Shown here piece by piece: positions 25,983 to 35,126 of a stretch of 64,000 nt of DNA; within the stretch, counting starts at the first letter, position 1; the number at the start of each line of letters is the position of its first letter. The stretch comes from Acetatifactor muris (GTDB lineage Bacteria > Bacillota > Clostridia > Lachnospirales > Lachnospiraceae): contig NZ_JANJZD010000002.1 of the NCBI RefSeq assembly GCF_024623325.1, positions 248,001 through 312,000 of the forward strand. The letters run 5' to 3'. The notes beneath the pieces are model-generated. The model was not told where the DNA came from. It saw only the letters and a program-made list of their open reading frames with translations, and searched no databases. The position numbers and the translations under genes were made by a program.

Positions 25983-28900
25983 TTATTTCTTATGGATCTG
26001 CACATCCACGGCATTATCCTCCGTGCGCACTTCATAGCATTTCTCCGGCAGTCCATAGACATTCACGCTCTGATGGCCGGTGGAGAATGCATTGTTCTCC
26101 AGGTATTGCGGGTCCCCGAACATCAGCTCTTCCAGGTCTTTGGTCAGGAATTCATTCCATGCATTCGTACGCTTGATCAGACGTTCCACACGCCTTACCA
26201 GCCGCAGATTCTCAATGTTCTCCGTATTGTCGTCCGGCATCACGATAAACAGATAGTCTCTTGCCCGACTGATGGATACATTGATTATATTGCGTTTGTT
26301 CAGGAACATCTCTCCAGATACTGATATATTCGGCGGTGTGTTAAATACAGCAAAAACAATGTCGCATTCATCTCCCTGAAATCCATGAATCGTGCCCACC
26401 TGTACATCTGTCTCCCGGGGTAATTCCTCCGAGGCCATCAGCTTCTCAATCATATCCGACTGAGCCCGATAGGGTGCAATGATACCGATCTTATACAGGC
26501 TGTCCGGATAATGGGCCGCAATCGAACGGCACAGATGACACACATATTCAAAGGTAAACAATGCCGAATACACCTGATAGGCGCTGCTGTGCTGCAGGCG
26601 TTTTGCCCTGTAAATGCTCTCGTACCTGCTGACCGGATATTTGATGATATTTAATGTCTTTATATCCGGCCCCCTGTCTGCTATGAGCGGCTTCCGGCTT
26701 TTTGCCGAACGATAATGCTTTAGAATTCCGCCGTAAGCAAAACGGCTGAATATGCCCCCGATATCCGGAATGCTCCTGTATTGTGTGGTCAAAAGTTCTA
26801 CCTTATACGGATGAGGTATGGTCTTCGGCTGTACAAAAGTATCCAGCTGTACCATGGTATAAATATTCTCATTTTTCCACAAATCAACGGAAGTAATCGG
26901 CTCAATCTGGAACGGGTCGCCGGCTATAATGAATTTCTCCGGCGTTTTCCGGTAAAGCGGATACACTATATTAGCCAGAGAAATCATGGAGGCCTCATCC
27001 ATCACAATATAATCCCACCTGATCCCCCGGAGGAAAATTCTCTCACCGGGCGGCATGAAAAAGTCATAGGGAAACCGGGCAATGGTCGTTATTGTAACCG
27101 TTCGGAAAGGCCTGCGAATATCAAAGGTTTTGTCCCTGTATACGGGACTCTGCTCGATTTCCTCGTCTCCGGTGGCACCGAATCGGACCAGCCAGTCTTC
27201 ATAGGAGTGGTCCGTCCCTGAAACCTCCATAATCCTGCGGGTCAGGACATCCGCAGATTTGTTGGTGGGCGTCAGGACAAGAACTTTACACCCCTCCTTC
27301 TCCTTCATCAGAGGCAAAAGCACATTTTTCGCCAGATGTGTGGTTTTCCCTGTGCCGGGAGGACCGAAGATAAATTCTATATTCCGGCAGAGCTGCTCCT
27401 GCATATTAAAATCATCGGCATATGGAAGCTCTGCAAACTGTTTTCTCAGCTCTTCCAGCAGAAACGCCGGACTCTTCGCATCAATGGTCGCCGCCGTTAC
27501 TGTGGAAAGGTCAAGTCCTTCTATATCCGCACCATTTTTTAATTTCACCCGCAGAGTATAGGATTTCACGCTGGCCACTTCAATGACCGCCGTCCGGGTC
27601 TGTACCTTCGTGTGAAGCACCAGCGGGATATCTGTAAGGTCCTCCATAAACTGCGGAATATACCGGTTCGGATATTTCAGAAGCAATGTGCGCTTTGTTC
27701 CGGGCTCTTTTTCTACCTTTCCAAAGCTGATTGACACCTCTCTGCTGTTGGAATTCGCCTCGCCGCTGTTGATACTCTCCATTTCCATCAGCGCGTTAAA
27801 CCATGCAAATGTATACTTCCCGGCGCTCAGCGCTTTCTTCTGCAGTTCCTCATAATATATAATTCTGTCAATTTCGGCCGCACTTTTCTGCTTTGCCTGT
27901 TCAATCTTCCTGCTGTAGTCCACAGAAGACGGCATAAGTTCATCCCAGTCTGCGTCATTGTCCTGCTCAAGTCCGCTTTCATGGCCCTCGCCAGCCATAC
28001 CTCCCGCCGAAGTGCCTCCGGTACGGCGCAGAATATCTTTTACCACAGCAGCCGCTTCCTTACCGTCCCCATTGCCAAAGCCCTCATCCACCTGTGCCGG
28101 TTCTTCCGCACGCTTCTGTTCCCCTCTCCGGCGCATGAACGCTCTGAATTCCTCTAAATCAGCCTCATTGCCTATCCCATATTCCCTTAATTTATCCGCA
28201 AGCAGAATCTTCTGCCGCTGCTCCTCAGTCAGATTACTGTCGTCGTGTTCCGGCTCTTCCGTTCCTTCTTCCGCATATGGGATCTTCAGAAAATCCAGCA
28301 GCTCCTCCGCATACTCGGACGACACATCATAGACAGCAGACAGAGAGCTTCTGGTTACTTCCTGAGGAAGCACAAATTCATTCTCTTCATTTACCAGCCA
28401 TTTACTGTTCCGCAGCAGAACGGCATCTGACGACGGGAAACGTTCTGTCTGAGGTGAATAGTAAAAGTAGCTGCAGATTCCTGTCAAAAGCATAGATAAA
28501 TTCCTGTGACGCCAGGTACCACATTTCGTCTCAATTATATGCAACAGGCAATTCCAGAGCAGAATCGACTTTTCCCTGTCCTGCTCCTCCGCAATACATG
28601 CAACGATTTCCCTGCAGCCCTCGATGGTAGTCTCTTTCCATTTGTGCCCCCGTGTGGAATACGGATGCGGAAGGTCATTCCTGTCCCCGGATGTGAAATC
28701 AATCTCTGTGGTAATCAGGGCAATTTCCTGCCTTACGCCAAGTTTCTTCAGAAATGTCAGGAGCAATTCTTCCTCCTTCGGATCTACAAGCTCCCTGTAT
28801 TCTTCCAGTTCCAGAAATCGCACTCCTGCTTTTGTCTCCAGAAAGGCTTTTATATCCGGAACAGGCAGATATATAGTGTCTGCCACACCGCGATATATCT

Positions 28901-30821
28901 GACTGTCTTCGGTGTCATAATACGTGAGGAATTCGCAGTCTTTGATCATTTCAATAAAGGTATCGACTTCATCATTGGAACATTTACAGAAATATTTGAA
29001 GAACAGCATAAAATGCGGCGCAGTATCTATCTCATCGTCTTCAGCATACTGAGGCAGAACGATATTGTAAATCTGGTCCTTCAGCGACGGCTGTCTGATT
29101 CCAACGGTATCTATGAATTTACGGGTGTCAGGATTTTTCAGTAAATCCGGATGCACCACCGTATAACCGGTTATGTCTTTTACCGGCAGGAACAGAATCG
29201 GCTGTCCTTCCTTGTCGAAAGCAGGTACCGCCCTGCCGTTCTGGTCCGGGAAAATCGGCTTGTTTTTCACAATTTCCGTCCTGTGCCGGGTTTCGAACAG
29301 CCACTTATAAAACCCATGCAGCCACTCTATAGACTGCGCCTCAATGAATTCCGCCGTGATCCCCTTTATATTTACAGGCGCCTGCCTGACGCCGACACGG
29401 GAAGTAAAGCCTCTGGAGCGGCCATTGATAATCACATCCTCGCTGAGATTCGTCTTCACCAGAGAATCCATATATGCGAACAGCGCCTTGTCAACACGTT
29501 GTACTTCGTCTCGACCCTGCGTCACGAATACCCACTGCGCATTCTCGTTCCCACAGATATCTCTCAACTGCTCGTTGGAGAACAACTGTGGAAGCTGCTG
29601 CACTGCCGCCCAGTACGCATTCTCCGAAGCCGCATATCCTTCCGCGCCAGGAAGAATCGCCGTCTTCTCGAACATTTCCCTGACAGCCTGATAGAACGGC
29701 AGGAAAGACACCTTTCCCCGGTCCGCCGGATCGCTGAATTCCTCCGGATTCACCGGTATGATTGTAAGAATGGTATCCTCAATCAGGCGAATCGATTCTC
29801 TCCCGCCGATCTCTTTCAGCAATACCACTGCGTCCGCCGCAAGCCCGGCCAGCAGCCGGAGCATTTCATCATTATGGGGCACGCCGGCCCGAATCCCTTC
29901 CCGGCTGTCCGTCAAAAGGAACGGCGCGTGAAGTATGAAGTTCAACCCGGTGACTTCTTTCGTGGGAAAAAAGCAGAATGCCGGCTCCTTTACCGGACGC
30001 AGATGCCCTTCCGCATCCGTAAAAAAGCCCACGGAATACCTCCGTCCACATTCGTCCGAACGTGAAAAAAGCCATAAATTTTCATCGTGCAGATCCTCCC
30101 CCCTGTTCTGCATCAGGCTTATATATTCACAGGTGGTCTCCCCATATGTATACACCTTTTTTATATGCTTGCCATACAGCCCGAGAACATCCCCAAATGC
30201 AAACTCGATCTCCTTCAGACCGGACAGAAATAATAATGGAAAAGACAGCTTTGTCAGCTTGTCAGCTATATCTTCACGGGTCTGGCCGGCGTCCCTCTCC
30301 GGATGATCAAAGGGAAAGACAAACAGAGTCTCTTCTTCGCGGCGTCCCGGAAAATCGGCTTCCAGTAAAGTCGGCACAATAAAACGCTCTATTTTGAAAC
30401 GGAACTCCGGAGTGTAAATATGAGGTGTGGACGTATACTGAAATACAGCCTTAAATCCTACCCCGAACTTCCCGATGGAAGCTTCTGTTTTATTGGAATT
30501 GGCAATGGAGGTGATGGCATTGATATCTCCCAGCCTGCCCTCCCCGGAATCCCGATCCTCATATGCCGGGTCCGTCACGGAAAACTGCCTGGTTCCATTG
30601 TGGGCAAATATCAGCCGATCCGATTCCAGCAGAAATCTGGCCCTGGTGGCTTCCGCATCATCCGCATTCTGCAGCAATTCATAGATAAAATGCGCCTGGT
30701 CAGAATACTTTTCCACCACACTGTTCTTAATTCCCCGCATGGAAGGCTTTTCAAGCATATCCGCACTTTCCGCACGGTCTCCGGAAAGCGCCTCGAAGTA
30801 TTTCTTCTGTAATTCGTTCAT
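25983..30821 (-). CDS. GHKL (Hsp90/sacsin-like) ATPase fused to SF1 helicase
   Basis: About 1612 residues. The N-terminus is a GHKL ATPase of the sacsin type: IYELLQNADDAEA (N-box, near 50), IFAHNG and IGKFGVGFKAVF (G motifs, near 115-130). A long middle region of unknown fold follows. The C-terminus is a UPF1/Dna2-like SF1 helicase: IFGPPGTGKTTHLAK (Walker A, about 1155), VMDEASMISLA (motif II, about 1277), AGDPFQIEPI (III), GTIHGFQGDECDIV (V) and NVSISRARDYLF (VI). All catalytic motifs look intact. I chose the ATG at 30821, ten bases after AAGGGG; an ATG at 30830 sits too close to it. First gene of a four-gene operon with two nucleotidyltransferases. Confidence 0.9.
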   Translation of the reverse strand: MNELQKKYFEALSGDRAESADMLEKPSMRGIKNSVVEKYSDQAHFIYELLQNADDAEATRARFLLESDRLIFAHNGTRQFSVTDPAYEDRDSGEGRLGDINAITSIANSNKTEASIGKFGVGFKAVFQYTSTPHIYTPEFRFKIERFIVPTLLEADFPGRREEETLFVFPFDHPERDAGQTREDIADKLTKLSFPLLFLSGLKEIEFAFGDVLGLYGKHIKKVYTYGETTCEYISLMQNRGEDLHDENLWLFSRSDECGRRYSVGFFTDAEGHLRPVKEPAFCFFPTKEVTGLNFILHAPFLLTDSREGIRAGVPHNDEMLRLLAGLAADAVVLLKEIGGRESIRLIEDTILTIIPVNPEEFSDPADRGKVSFLPFYQAVREMFEKTAILPGAEGYAASENAYWAAVQQLPQLFSNEQLRDICGNENAQWVFVTQGRDEVQRVDKALFAYMDSLVKTNLSEDVIINGRSRGFTSRVGVRQAPVNIKGITAEFIEAQSIEWLHGFYKWLFETRHRTEIVKNKPIFPDQNGRAVPAFDKEGQPILFLPVKDITGYTVVHPDLLKNPDTRKFIDTVGIRQPSLKDQIYNIVLPQYAEDDEIDTAPHFMLFFKYFCKCSNDEVDTFIEMIKDCEFLTYYDTEDSQIYRGVADTIYLPVPDIKAFLETKAGVRFLELEEYRELVDPKEEELLLTFLKKLGVRQEIALITTEIDFTSGDRNDLPHPYSTRGHKWKETTIEGCREIVACIAEEQDREKSILLWNCLLHIIETKCGTWRHRNLSMLLTGICSYFYYSPQTERFPSSDAVLLRNSKWLVNEENEFVLPQEVTRSSLSAVYDVSSEYAEELLDFLKIPYAEEGTEEPEHDDSNLTEEQRQKILLADKLREYGIGNEADLEEFRAFMRRRGEQKRAEEPAQVDEGFGNGDGKEAAAVVKDILRRTGGTSAGGMAGEGHESGLEQDNDADWDELMPSSVDYSRKIEQAKQKSAAEIDRIIYYEELQKKALSAGKYTFAWFNALMEMESINSGEANSNSREVSISFGKVEKEPGTKRTLLLKYPNRYIPQFMEDLTDIPLVLHTKVQTRTAVIEVASVKSYTLRVKLKNGADIEGLDLSTVTAATIDAKSPAFLLEELRKQFAELPYADDFNMQEQLCRNIEFIFGPPGTGKTTHLAKNVLLPLMKEKEGCKVLVLTPTNKSADVLTRRIMEVSGTDHSYEDWLVRFGATGDEEIEQSPVYRDKTFDIRRPFRTVTITTIARFPYDFFMPPGERIFLRGIRWDYIVMDEASMISLANIVYPLYRKTPEKFIIAGDPFQIEPITSVDLWKNENIYTMVQLDTFVQPKTIPHPYKVELLTTQYRSIPDIGGIFSRFAYGGILKHYRSAKSRKPLIADRGPDIKTLNIIKYPVSRYESIYRAKRLQHSSAYQVYSALFTFEYVCHLCRSIAAHYPDSLYKIGIIAPYRAQSDMIEKLMASEELPRETDVQVGTIHGFQGDECDIVFAVFNTPPNISVSGEMFLNKRNIINVSISRARDYLFIVMPDDNTENIENLRLVRRVERLIKRTNAWNEFLTKDLEELMFGDPQYLENNAFSTGHQSVNVYGLPEKCYEVRTEDNAVDVQIHKK

Positions 30822-30941
30822 TGCTGACATTCCCCTTTATCCTAAAGTATCCTGAACTGTAACCGCCCTTCGGTTCCCTGTCTGCACCGTTACACCCTGA
30901 GTCATTACCGGCAGAGCAGTATTGTTGCTTTCTGTTTTATC

Positions 30942-30971
30942 ATTATACCGCACAGTACTTCGTAATAGCAA
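30942..30971 (-). promoter_or_regulatory. Promoter of the GHKL-helicase operon
   Basis: On the minus strand, TTGCTA (plus 30966-30971), an 18-bp spacer and a perfect TATAAT (plus 30942-30947) lie about 110 bp upstream of the GHKL-helicase start. This separates the operon from the anti-sigma gene that ends at 31023 on the same strand. Confidence 0.6.
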
Positions 30972-31022
30972 CTGCAATTCAAGTGGGTTGAGAGCGGGAT
31001 ACACTGAGCCGGCTTTTCCCGC

Positions 31023-31919
31023 TCATGATTTCCTCTCCTTTTTCGCTTTGTATAGGCTGCCCCCGGCCAGCATGACACAGTAAAGCAATATTGCAACAAG
31101 AACGATGATGGAAAAGTCACGTTGGGCAGAATAGGAATAAAAGGATATCCCCTTTGTGCAGATATGCGCCAAAATATATGCAATCGGAAATGGTATGATC
31201 CGATTCAGCCATATTTTCACTTTTTCCCGCCTGCGGAACAAAAAGCGCGCCATTATGAGTATGGTCAACGCAAGCATGGCCATCCCAAAATACTGTATCA
31301 AAATCAGTCTCGGCAGGGTAACGGTGCCTGCATTGTCATCCATATTCAGGCCATAGATCAGAACATCCTCAGAGCCATTATTTTGTGCGTAGTACACCGC
31401 TATGTCAGCATTGGATGTGGGCGTTATTACTATATTCTGTTGGCCACGGTCAGTAATATGCTTATCCCAGACTGTGTCCCACGCGTTTATACAATAAATT
31501 TCCGTTCCCCTTTCTTTATCGCCTCTTACGGTATAGCCATACCCCGTAACGCTGTTGTCAAAGGTAATTGTCAGCACACCGTTCTGCCCTTCCGTGACCT
31601 GCACTAAGCTGCGGGAATATGGAAAAAAACGCGGTGCTGTCATAATTGCAAAAACAGATACTGCAATTGCAAGTACCAGCGCCGTGGTGAAAAGAACCGT
31701 CTGTACTCGCCTGACAAACAGTTTCTTCTTCAGGTCGTTTATCGGTGCCGCGCTCATGTCCGTCACAAGCTCCACCGGTTTACGAATATGCTCAAGTTCA
31801 GAGCGGCACTCCGGACAGTGTTCCAGATGTTCCTCGATAAAAGTCCTGGTATCCCTGCTCACCATATCCTCCACATAGAGAGAGATAATGTCCTTCACAA
31901 TATTGCATTCCCTATTCAT
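31023..31919 (-). CDS. Anti-sigma factor with zf-HC2 domain
   Basis: About 298 residues. The N-terminal anti-sigma zinc motif has the HLEHCPECRSEL signature (His and Cys ligands near 32-39). A membrane helix near 78-96, an extracytoplasmic segment of about 100 residues, and three more hydrophobic helices (about 200-220, 235-255 and 270-288) follow. Such proteins hold their cognate ECF sigma factor at the membrane until a signal arrives. Its start overlaps the end of the sigma gene by 8 bp, which fixes the pair. Signal unknown. Confidence 0.87.
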   Translation of the reverse strand: MNRECNIVKDIISLYVEDMVSRDTRTFIEEHLEHCPECRSELEHIRKPVELVTDMSAAPINDLKKKLFVRRVQTVLFTTALVLAIAVSVFAIMTAPRFFPYSRSLVQVTEGQNGVLTITFDNSVTGYGYTVRGDKERGTEIYCINAWDTVWDKHITDRGQQNIVITPTSNADIAVYYAQNNGSEDVLIYGLNMDDNAGTVTLPRLILIQYFGMAMLALTILIMARFLFRRREKVKIWLNRIIPFPIAYILAHICTKGISFYSYSAQRDFSIIVLVAILLYCVMLAGGSLYKAKKERKS

Positions 31920-32409
31920 GATTTTCCTCCATTTTCTCTAAGATTTTCTGCTTTGCCCTGTGGAAAGTCACACAGGCCCAGTTTTCCGTTTTCTGAAAAA
32001 TACCTGCAATCTGTTTAAAACTCAATTCGCCGAAGATCCGCAGCATGAACACTTCTTTATACGGCTCCGGCAATTTGTGTAACAACGAGTGAATCTGCAT
32101 GGCGTCACTTTCTTTTTCAAACCATGCCTCAATATCTTCTGACGAAGCCATTTCAAGCACGGTATCCATGTCTTCCATTTCTGTGTACCGCTGTTGCTTC
32201 TTCATGTAGGAGAAATAACAATTTTTAGCTATCTGACAGAGCCAGACGCGAATATCACACTCTCCGCGAAAGCTGCTCAATGACTGCATCGCCTTAAAAA
32301 ATGTCTCACTCGTTATCTCCTCGGCAAGATTTTCATTATTTGACAGTCGCCTGAGGTACAAATACACATCCTTAAAATAGGTTTGGTATATTTGTTCAAA
32401 TTCAGTCAC
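31912..32409 (-). CDS. ECF-type RNA polymerase sigma factor
   Basis: About 165 residues with region 2 (FKDVYLYLRRLSNNENLAEEITSETFFKAM, DIRVWLCQIAKNCYFSYMKK) and region 4 (LPEPYKEVFMLRIFGELSFKQIAGIF, VTFHRAKQKIL). It directs RNA polymerase to genes responding to an envelope or stress signal through the adjacent anti-sigma factor. The GTG at 32409 follows GGGAGGTGAGGAA and fits the family start; a GTG at 32424 would lie inside that ribosome site. No autoregulatory ECF promoter was confidently seen. Confidence 0.9.
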   Translation of the reverse strand: MTEFEQIYQTYFKDVYLYLRRLSNNENLAEEITSETFFKAMQSLSSFRGECDIRVWLCQIAKNCYFSYMKKQQRYTEMEDMDTVLEMASSEDIEAWFEKESDAMQIHSLLHKLPEPYKEVFMLRIFGELSFKQIAGIFQKTENWACVTFHRAKQKILEKMEENHE

Positions 32410-32523
32410 TTCCTCACCTCCCACTTATAAGACCCGGATATGCCAATAATCTTACAAAAAACGCTGCATTTTTTATTATCAATGGCTATTCAATCAATGA
32501 AAGCAGGCCCCTGGCCTGACAAT

Positions 32524-32555
32524 AAAATCCCGACACGTTCAAATGTCGGGATTTT
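32524..32555 (-). terminator. Rho-independent terminator of the McrB/DUF2357 operon
   Basis: A perfect 12-bp stem, AAAATCCCGACA (32524-32535) with TGTCGGGATTTT (32544-32555), around an 8-nt loop. A minus-strand transcript runs into TTTTATT after the stem. It lies 65 bp past the stop of the DUF2357 gene and before the sigma factor gene. Confidence 0.85.
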
Positions 32556-32620
32556 GCACAGCTTAACAATATAAGTAAGTATCAGAAGCAGGGAAACCCT
32601 TTCCGGCAGGCACACTCCTC

Positions 32621-34333
32621 TCAATCCTGAACTGCACTCTGCAGCTGTCGGTATACCTGCGCCGGTCTCCTGGAAAATTCTGTCAGCAGCTTTCGCTCCA
32701 CAATCTTCCCATCCTTCAACGCCAGAATCTCTCCGTCAGAAAATACAAAGCGGCTGTGGCCCATCACAAATCCTGCCGTTTCGTCTTCCGCAATTTCCGC
32801 AGCTTTCGCACTTCGTTTCAGCTCTGTATAGAACCTGTATTCCGCTTCGCTTTTGAAGCGCAGCTCCTGCACCCACTCGCTGTGCTCCAGCAGAAACAGA
32901 TTCGTAAAATCCACTACAAAGCCTGATTCTTTCGGAAGAATCGGTTTCTTTGATTCATTGATTTCCGTGATATCCTTCCACTGACGTACTGAAATTTTGT
33001 AATATGGCTCATCACCATTCTTCCTTACCACAGGCACCTCTTTGATATCTGCGCGTCTCACCGGTTCTACTCGGAGGACTTCCCCGTAATACCTGATCTG
33101 GCCCTTTCCCTCCCCAAACATTTTGTTGGTCTGGTACAAAGCCACATAATGAATGGGAAACCTGCTTTCATGAATCTGCTTCGCAGGCACATAATAGAAA
33201 TTCTTCTCAAAACAAATCTGAAACTGTTCTGCAGATCGGAATGTTCCTATCAGCACATCTCTCTTATCCCAGTCTACTGCCGCCAGCCTTTCTTCGATAC
33301 CCCGGGGCAGAGAGGTTCTCTCGAAAGCCGATTCTCCGGAATCGCTGATCAACTCACGCAACAACTTCTGAACCAGCTTCGTCGCACCCGGCAGAAACGG
33401 AAGCCCACCGATATTTACCGTGTCTATACTTTTATAAAAACGGTGTTCCCTGTATTCTTCCTCATACTTACCCTCTAATGGAAATAAAATGTAAGCGCCG
33501 AACATGGTCTTCTCAAATATAAATCTGGACCGGGGATTCTCATAGACAATGGAATCTCTGTATCGATGCATGGTATTGATGTCATCCACCTTTGGACCCG
33601 GCTTTGTATCCGGATAGAAAGTACTCTCCGGATTCGTCTCAATTCGATACTTTGCGTCGAATACATATTTATAGGAAACCTGTGTACCATTCTTCTCCAG
33701 TTCCAGTACATTATCCGGCTTCTGATTTACCGTCCGGGTCTTACTTTCTCCCGGATTATATGTCAGCTTAATCACTTCCCCTGTGGCAGGATTGATAAAC
33801 TTTGCCGTGGACCTTGTGCCTTTTACCAGCGTGACGGTGATACCACTGTTGTCCACCCTGATAATATCCGGTGAAAGCAGCCTGTACTCCTTTTTTAACA
33901 GACTGAACAGCTTGATGAAGCACCAGTACTCATACAGCTGGGCGGTATCCTTCGGAGACATTTTAAACACATCCCCGTTGACGGACAGGCTCCTCTGCAG
34001 CATAAGCCAGTATTTATATAATTCCCTGTATCCGGGCGCCATGCCGAATACAAGGGACATACTCTGAGCGGCGGAATATTCCGATACTTCCCGGAGAAAC
34101 GCTGTATTCAGTACTCTCCTTACCTCTTTCATCATTCTGTCCGCATCGGCCAGTACTTTCTCTTCCGTCTGTTTCACATTTCTGCCGTACCGTTTCACAA
34201 ATTCTTCCAGTTTCCTGATGGTCGAATGCAGGATAAACTTTACAAATCTGTTCTCTGCAGTATCATAAGTTATCCGCTTTTTTACGGCAAGCACTCTTTC
34301 CGCATTGATCTCCCCCGCTGGAATAAGCGACAT
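32621..34333 (-). CDS. DUF2357 restriction-endonuclease-like protein, C-terminal part (split by frameshift)
   Basis: About 570 residues. It begins near the DUF2357 core (ITYDTAENRFVKFIL) and contains a PD-(D/E)XK-like nuclease region: YKYVFDAKYRI gives a D-x-K pattern and DDINTMHRYRDSIVY follows, as in PF04411-type McrC-like endonucleases. The preceding frame (34263-35126) carries the N-terminal part and overlaps this one by 71 bp in another frame. The ATG at 34333 has no ribosome site. The pair therefore looks like one ~850-residue gene broken by an indel near 34263-34333, unless ribosomes shift frame. This subunit would be the nuclease partner of the adjacent McrB-like GTPase. Confidence 0.75.
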   Translation of the reverse strand: MSLIPAGEINAERVLAVKKRITYDTAENRFVKFILHSTIRKLEEFVKRYGRNVKQTEEKVLADADRMMKEVRRVLNTAFLREVSEYSAAQSMSLVFGMAPGYRELYKYWLMLQRSLSVNGDVFKMSPKDTAQLYEYWCFIKLFSLLKKEYRLLSPDIIRVDNSGITVTLVKGTRSTAKFINPATGEVIKLTYNPGESKTRTVNQKPDNVLELEKNGTQVSYKYVFDAKYRIETNPESTFYPDTKPGPKVDDINTMHRYRDSIVYENPRSRFIFEKTMFGAYILFPLEGKYEEEYREHRFYKSIDTVNIGGLPFLPGATKLVQKLLRELISDSGESAFERTSLPRGIEERLAAVDWDKRDVLIGTFRSAEQFQICFEKNFYYVPAKQIHESRFPIHYVALYQTNKMFGEGKGQIRYYGEVLRVEPVRRADIKEVPVVRKNGDEPYYKISVRQWKDITEINESKKPILPKESGFVVDFTNLFLLEHSEWVQELRFKSEAEYRFYTELKRSAKAAEIAEDETAGFVMGHSRFVFSDGEILALKDGKIVERKLLTEFSRRPAQVYRQLQSAVQD

Positions 34334-35126
34334 ATTTCTGATGCCTCATGAGCCACCTTTCTGAAGCTCTGTCTGTCTTCCCGGCCTTATGCTCCGGAAC
34401 GACTTCATGCTCTGTAATCAGCCTGTGATAAGGCTCAGAAAGTATTCTGTTTACCTCATTCATATAATGCTCAAAAACAGTGGATAAAATTCGGAAATAA
34501 ACGGCCAGTACTGTAGTCTGCTTTTCCCCCTGAGAGAACATCTGATATGTTTTCTGCATAAAGTCAATGAGAACTTCACAGGCCATCTCCGAGATATCGT
34601 CTGTCATCATCTGATAGTCTTCTTTATAGGAAATCTTTGTGGGAAAAACTTCTACTCTTATAGTTACATGCTTTCTGTCCTCCAGGTAGATTTCAAAATC
34701 AGAGTAGCCCACCATATTGCCAAAATTAATCACACCTGACAGTAACGATTCATCACCGTCAATGACCGGTCCCACTTTTTCTCTGATTCGGTAATTTTCA
34801 TTCCAGAAGGATACTCTGCCGCCGCTCACGCTTTTTATAATGATCTCATAATCTGTCTGTTCGAAGAATAAAGGAGAAACCGTAATCTCGTACTGAGCGT
34901 ATTCTGCTCCATCCTTATCGTCTCCGGCAGATTCGCTTTCGAGATATTCCCCATGAACTTCGACCGCCGGAATATGGATTTTCTTCAAATGAACTCCGGC
35001 GACTGCAATGGAAGAAGACTGCTCCAGGTAAGTTCCCGACCAGACCTTCTTAGCCTTGATCACAATATTTACTTCTGATGTATGAATCTCCAATACCTTA
35101 TCAGAGCCAGTAGGAAGTAAATCCAT
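34263..35126 (-). CDS. DUF2357 protein, N-terminal part (split by frameshift)
   Basis: About 287 residues, beta-rich at first and then helical, ending in KAGKTDRASERWLMRHQKYVA, which normally leads straight into the ENRFVK block now found in the other frame. After that point the sequence becomes Ser/Gly/Lys-rich nonsense, a sign of a shifted frame. The gene overlaps the end of the McrB-like gene by 26 bp, so translation is coupled. Function as for the C-terminal part: recognition and nuclease subunit of a type IV-like restriction system. Confidence 0.72.
   Translation of the reverse strand: MDLLPTGSDKVLEIHTSEVNIVIKAKKVWSGTYLEQSSSIAVAGVHLKKIHIPAVEVHGEYLESESAGDDKDGAEYAQYEITVSPLFFEQTDYEIIIKSVSGGRVSFWNENYRIREKVGPVIDGDESLLSGVINFGNMVGYSDFEIYLEDRKHVTIRVEVFPTKISYKEDYQMMTDDISEMACEVLIDFMQKTYQMFSQGEKQTTVLAVYFRILSTVFEHYMNEVNRILSEPYHRLITEHEVVPEHKAGKTDRASERWLMRHQKYVAYSSGGDQCGKSACRKKADNL

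Noticed and set aside
28506..30065. Several 100-300 codon plus-strand frames opposite the GHKL-helicase gene
   Set aside because: They are antisense to a single long gene with intact motifs, and none has a domain signature.
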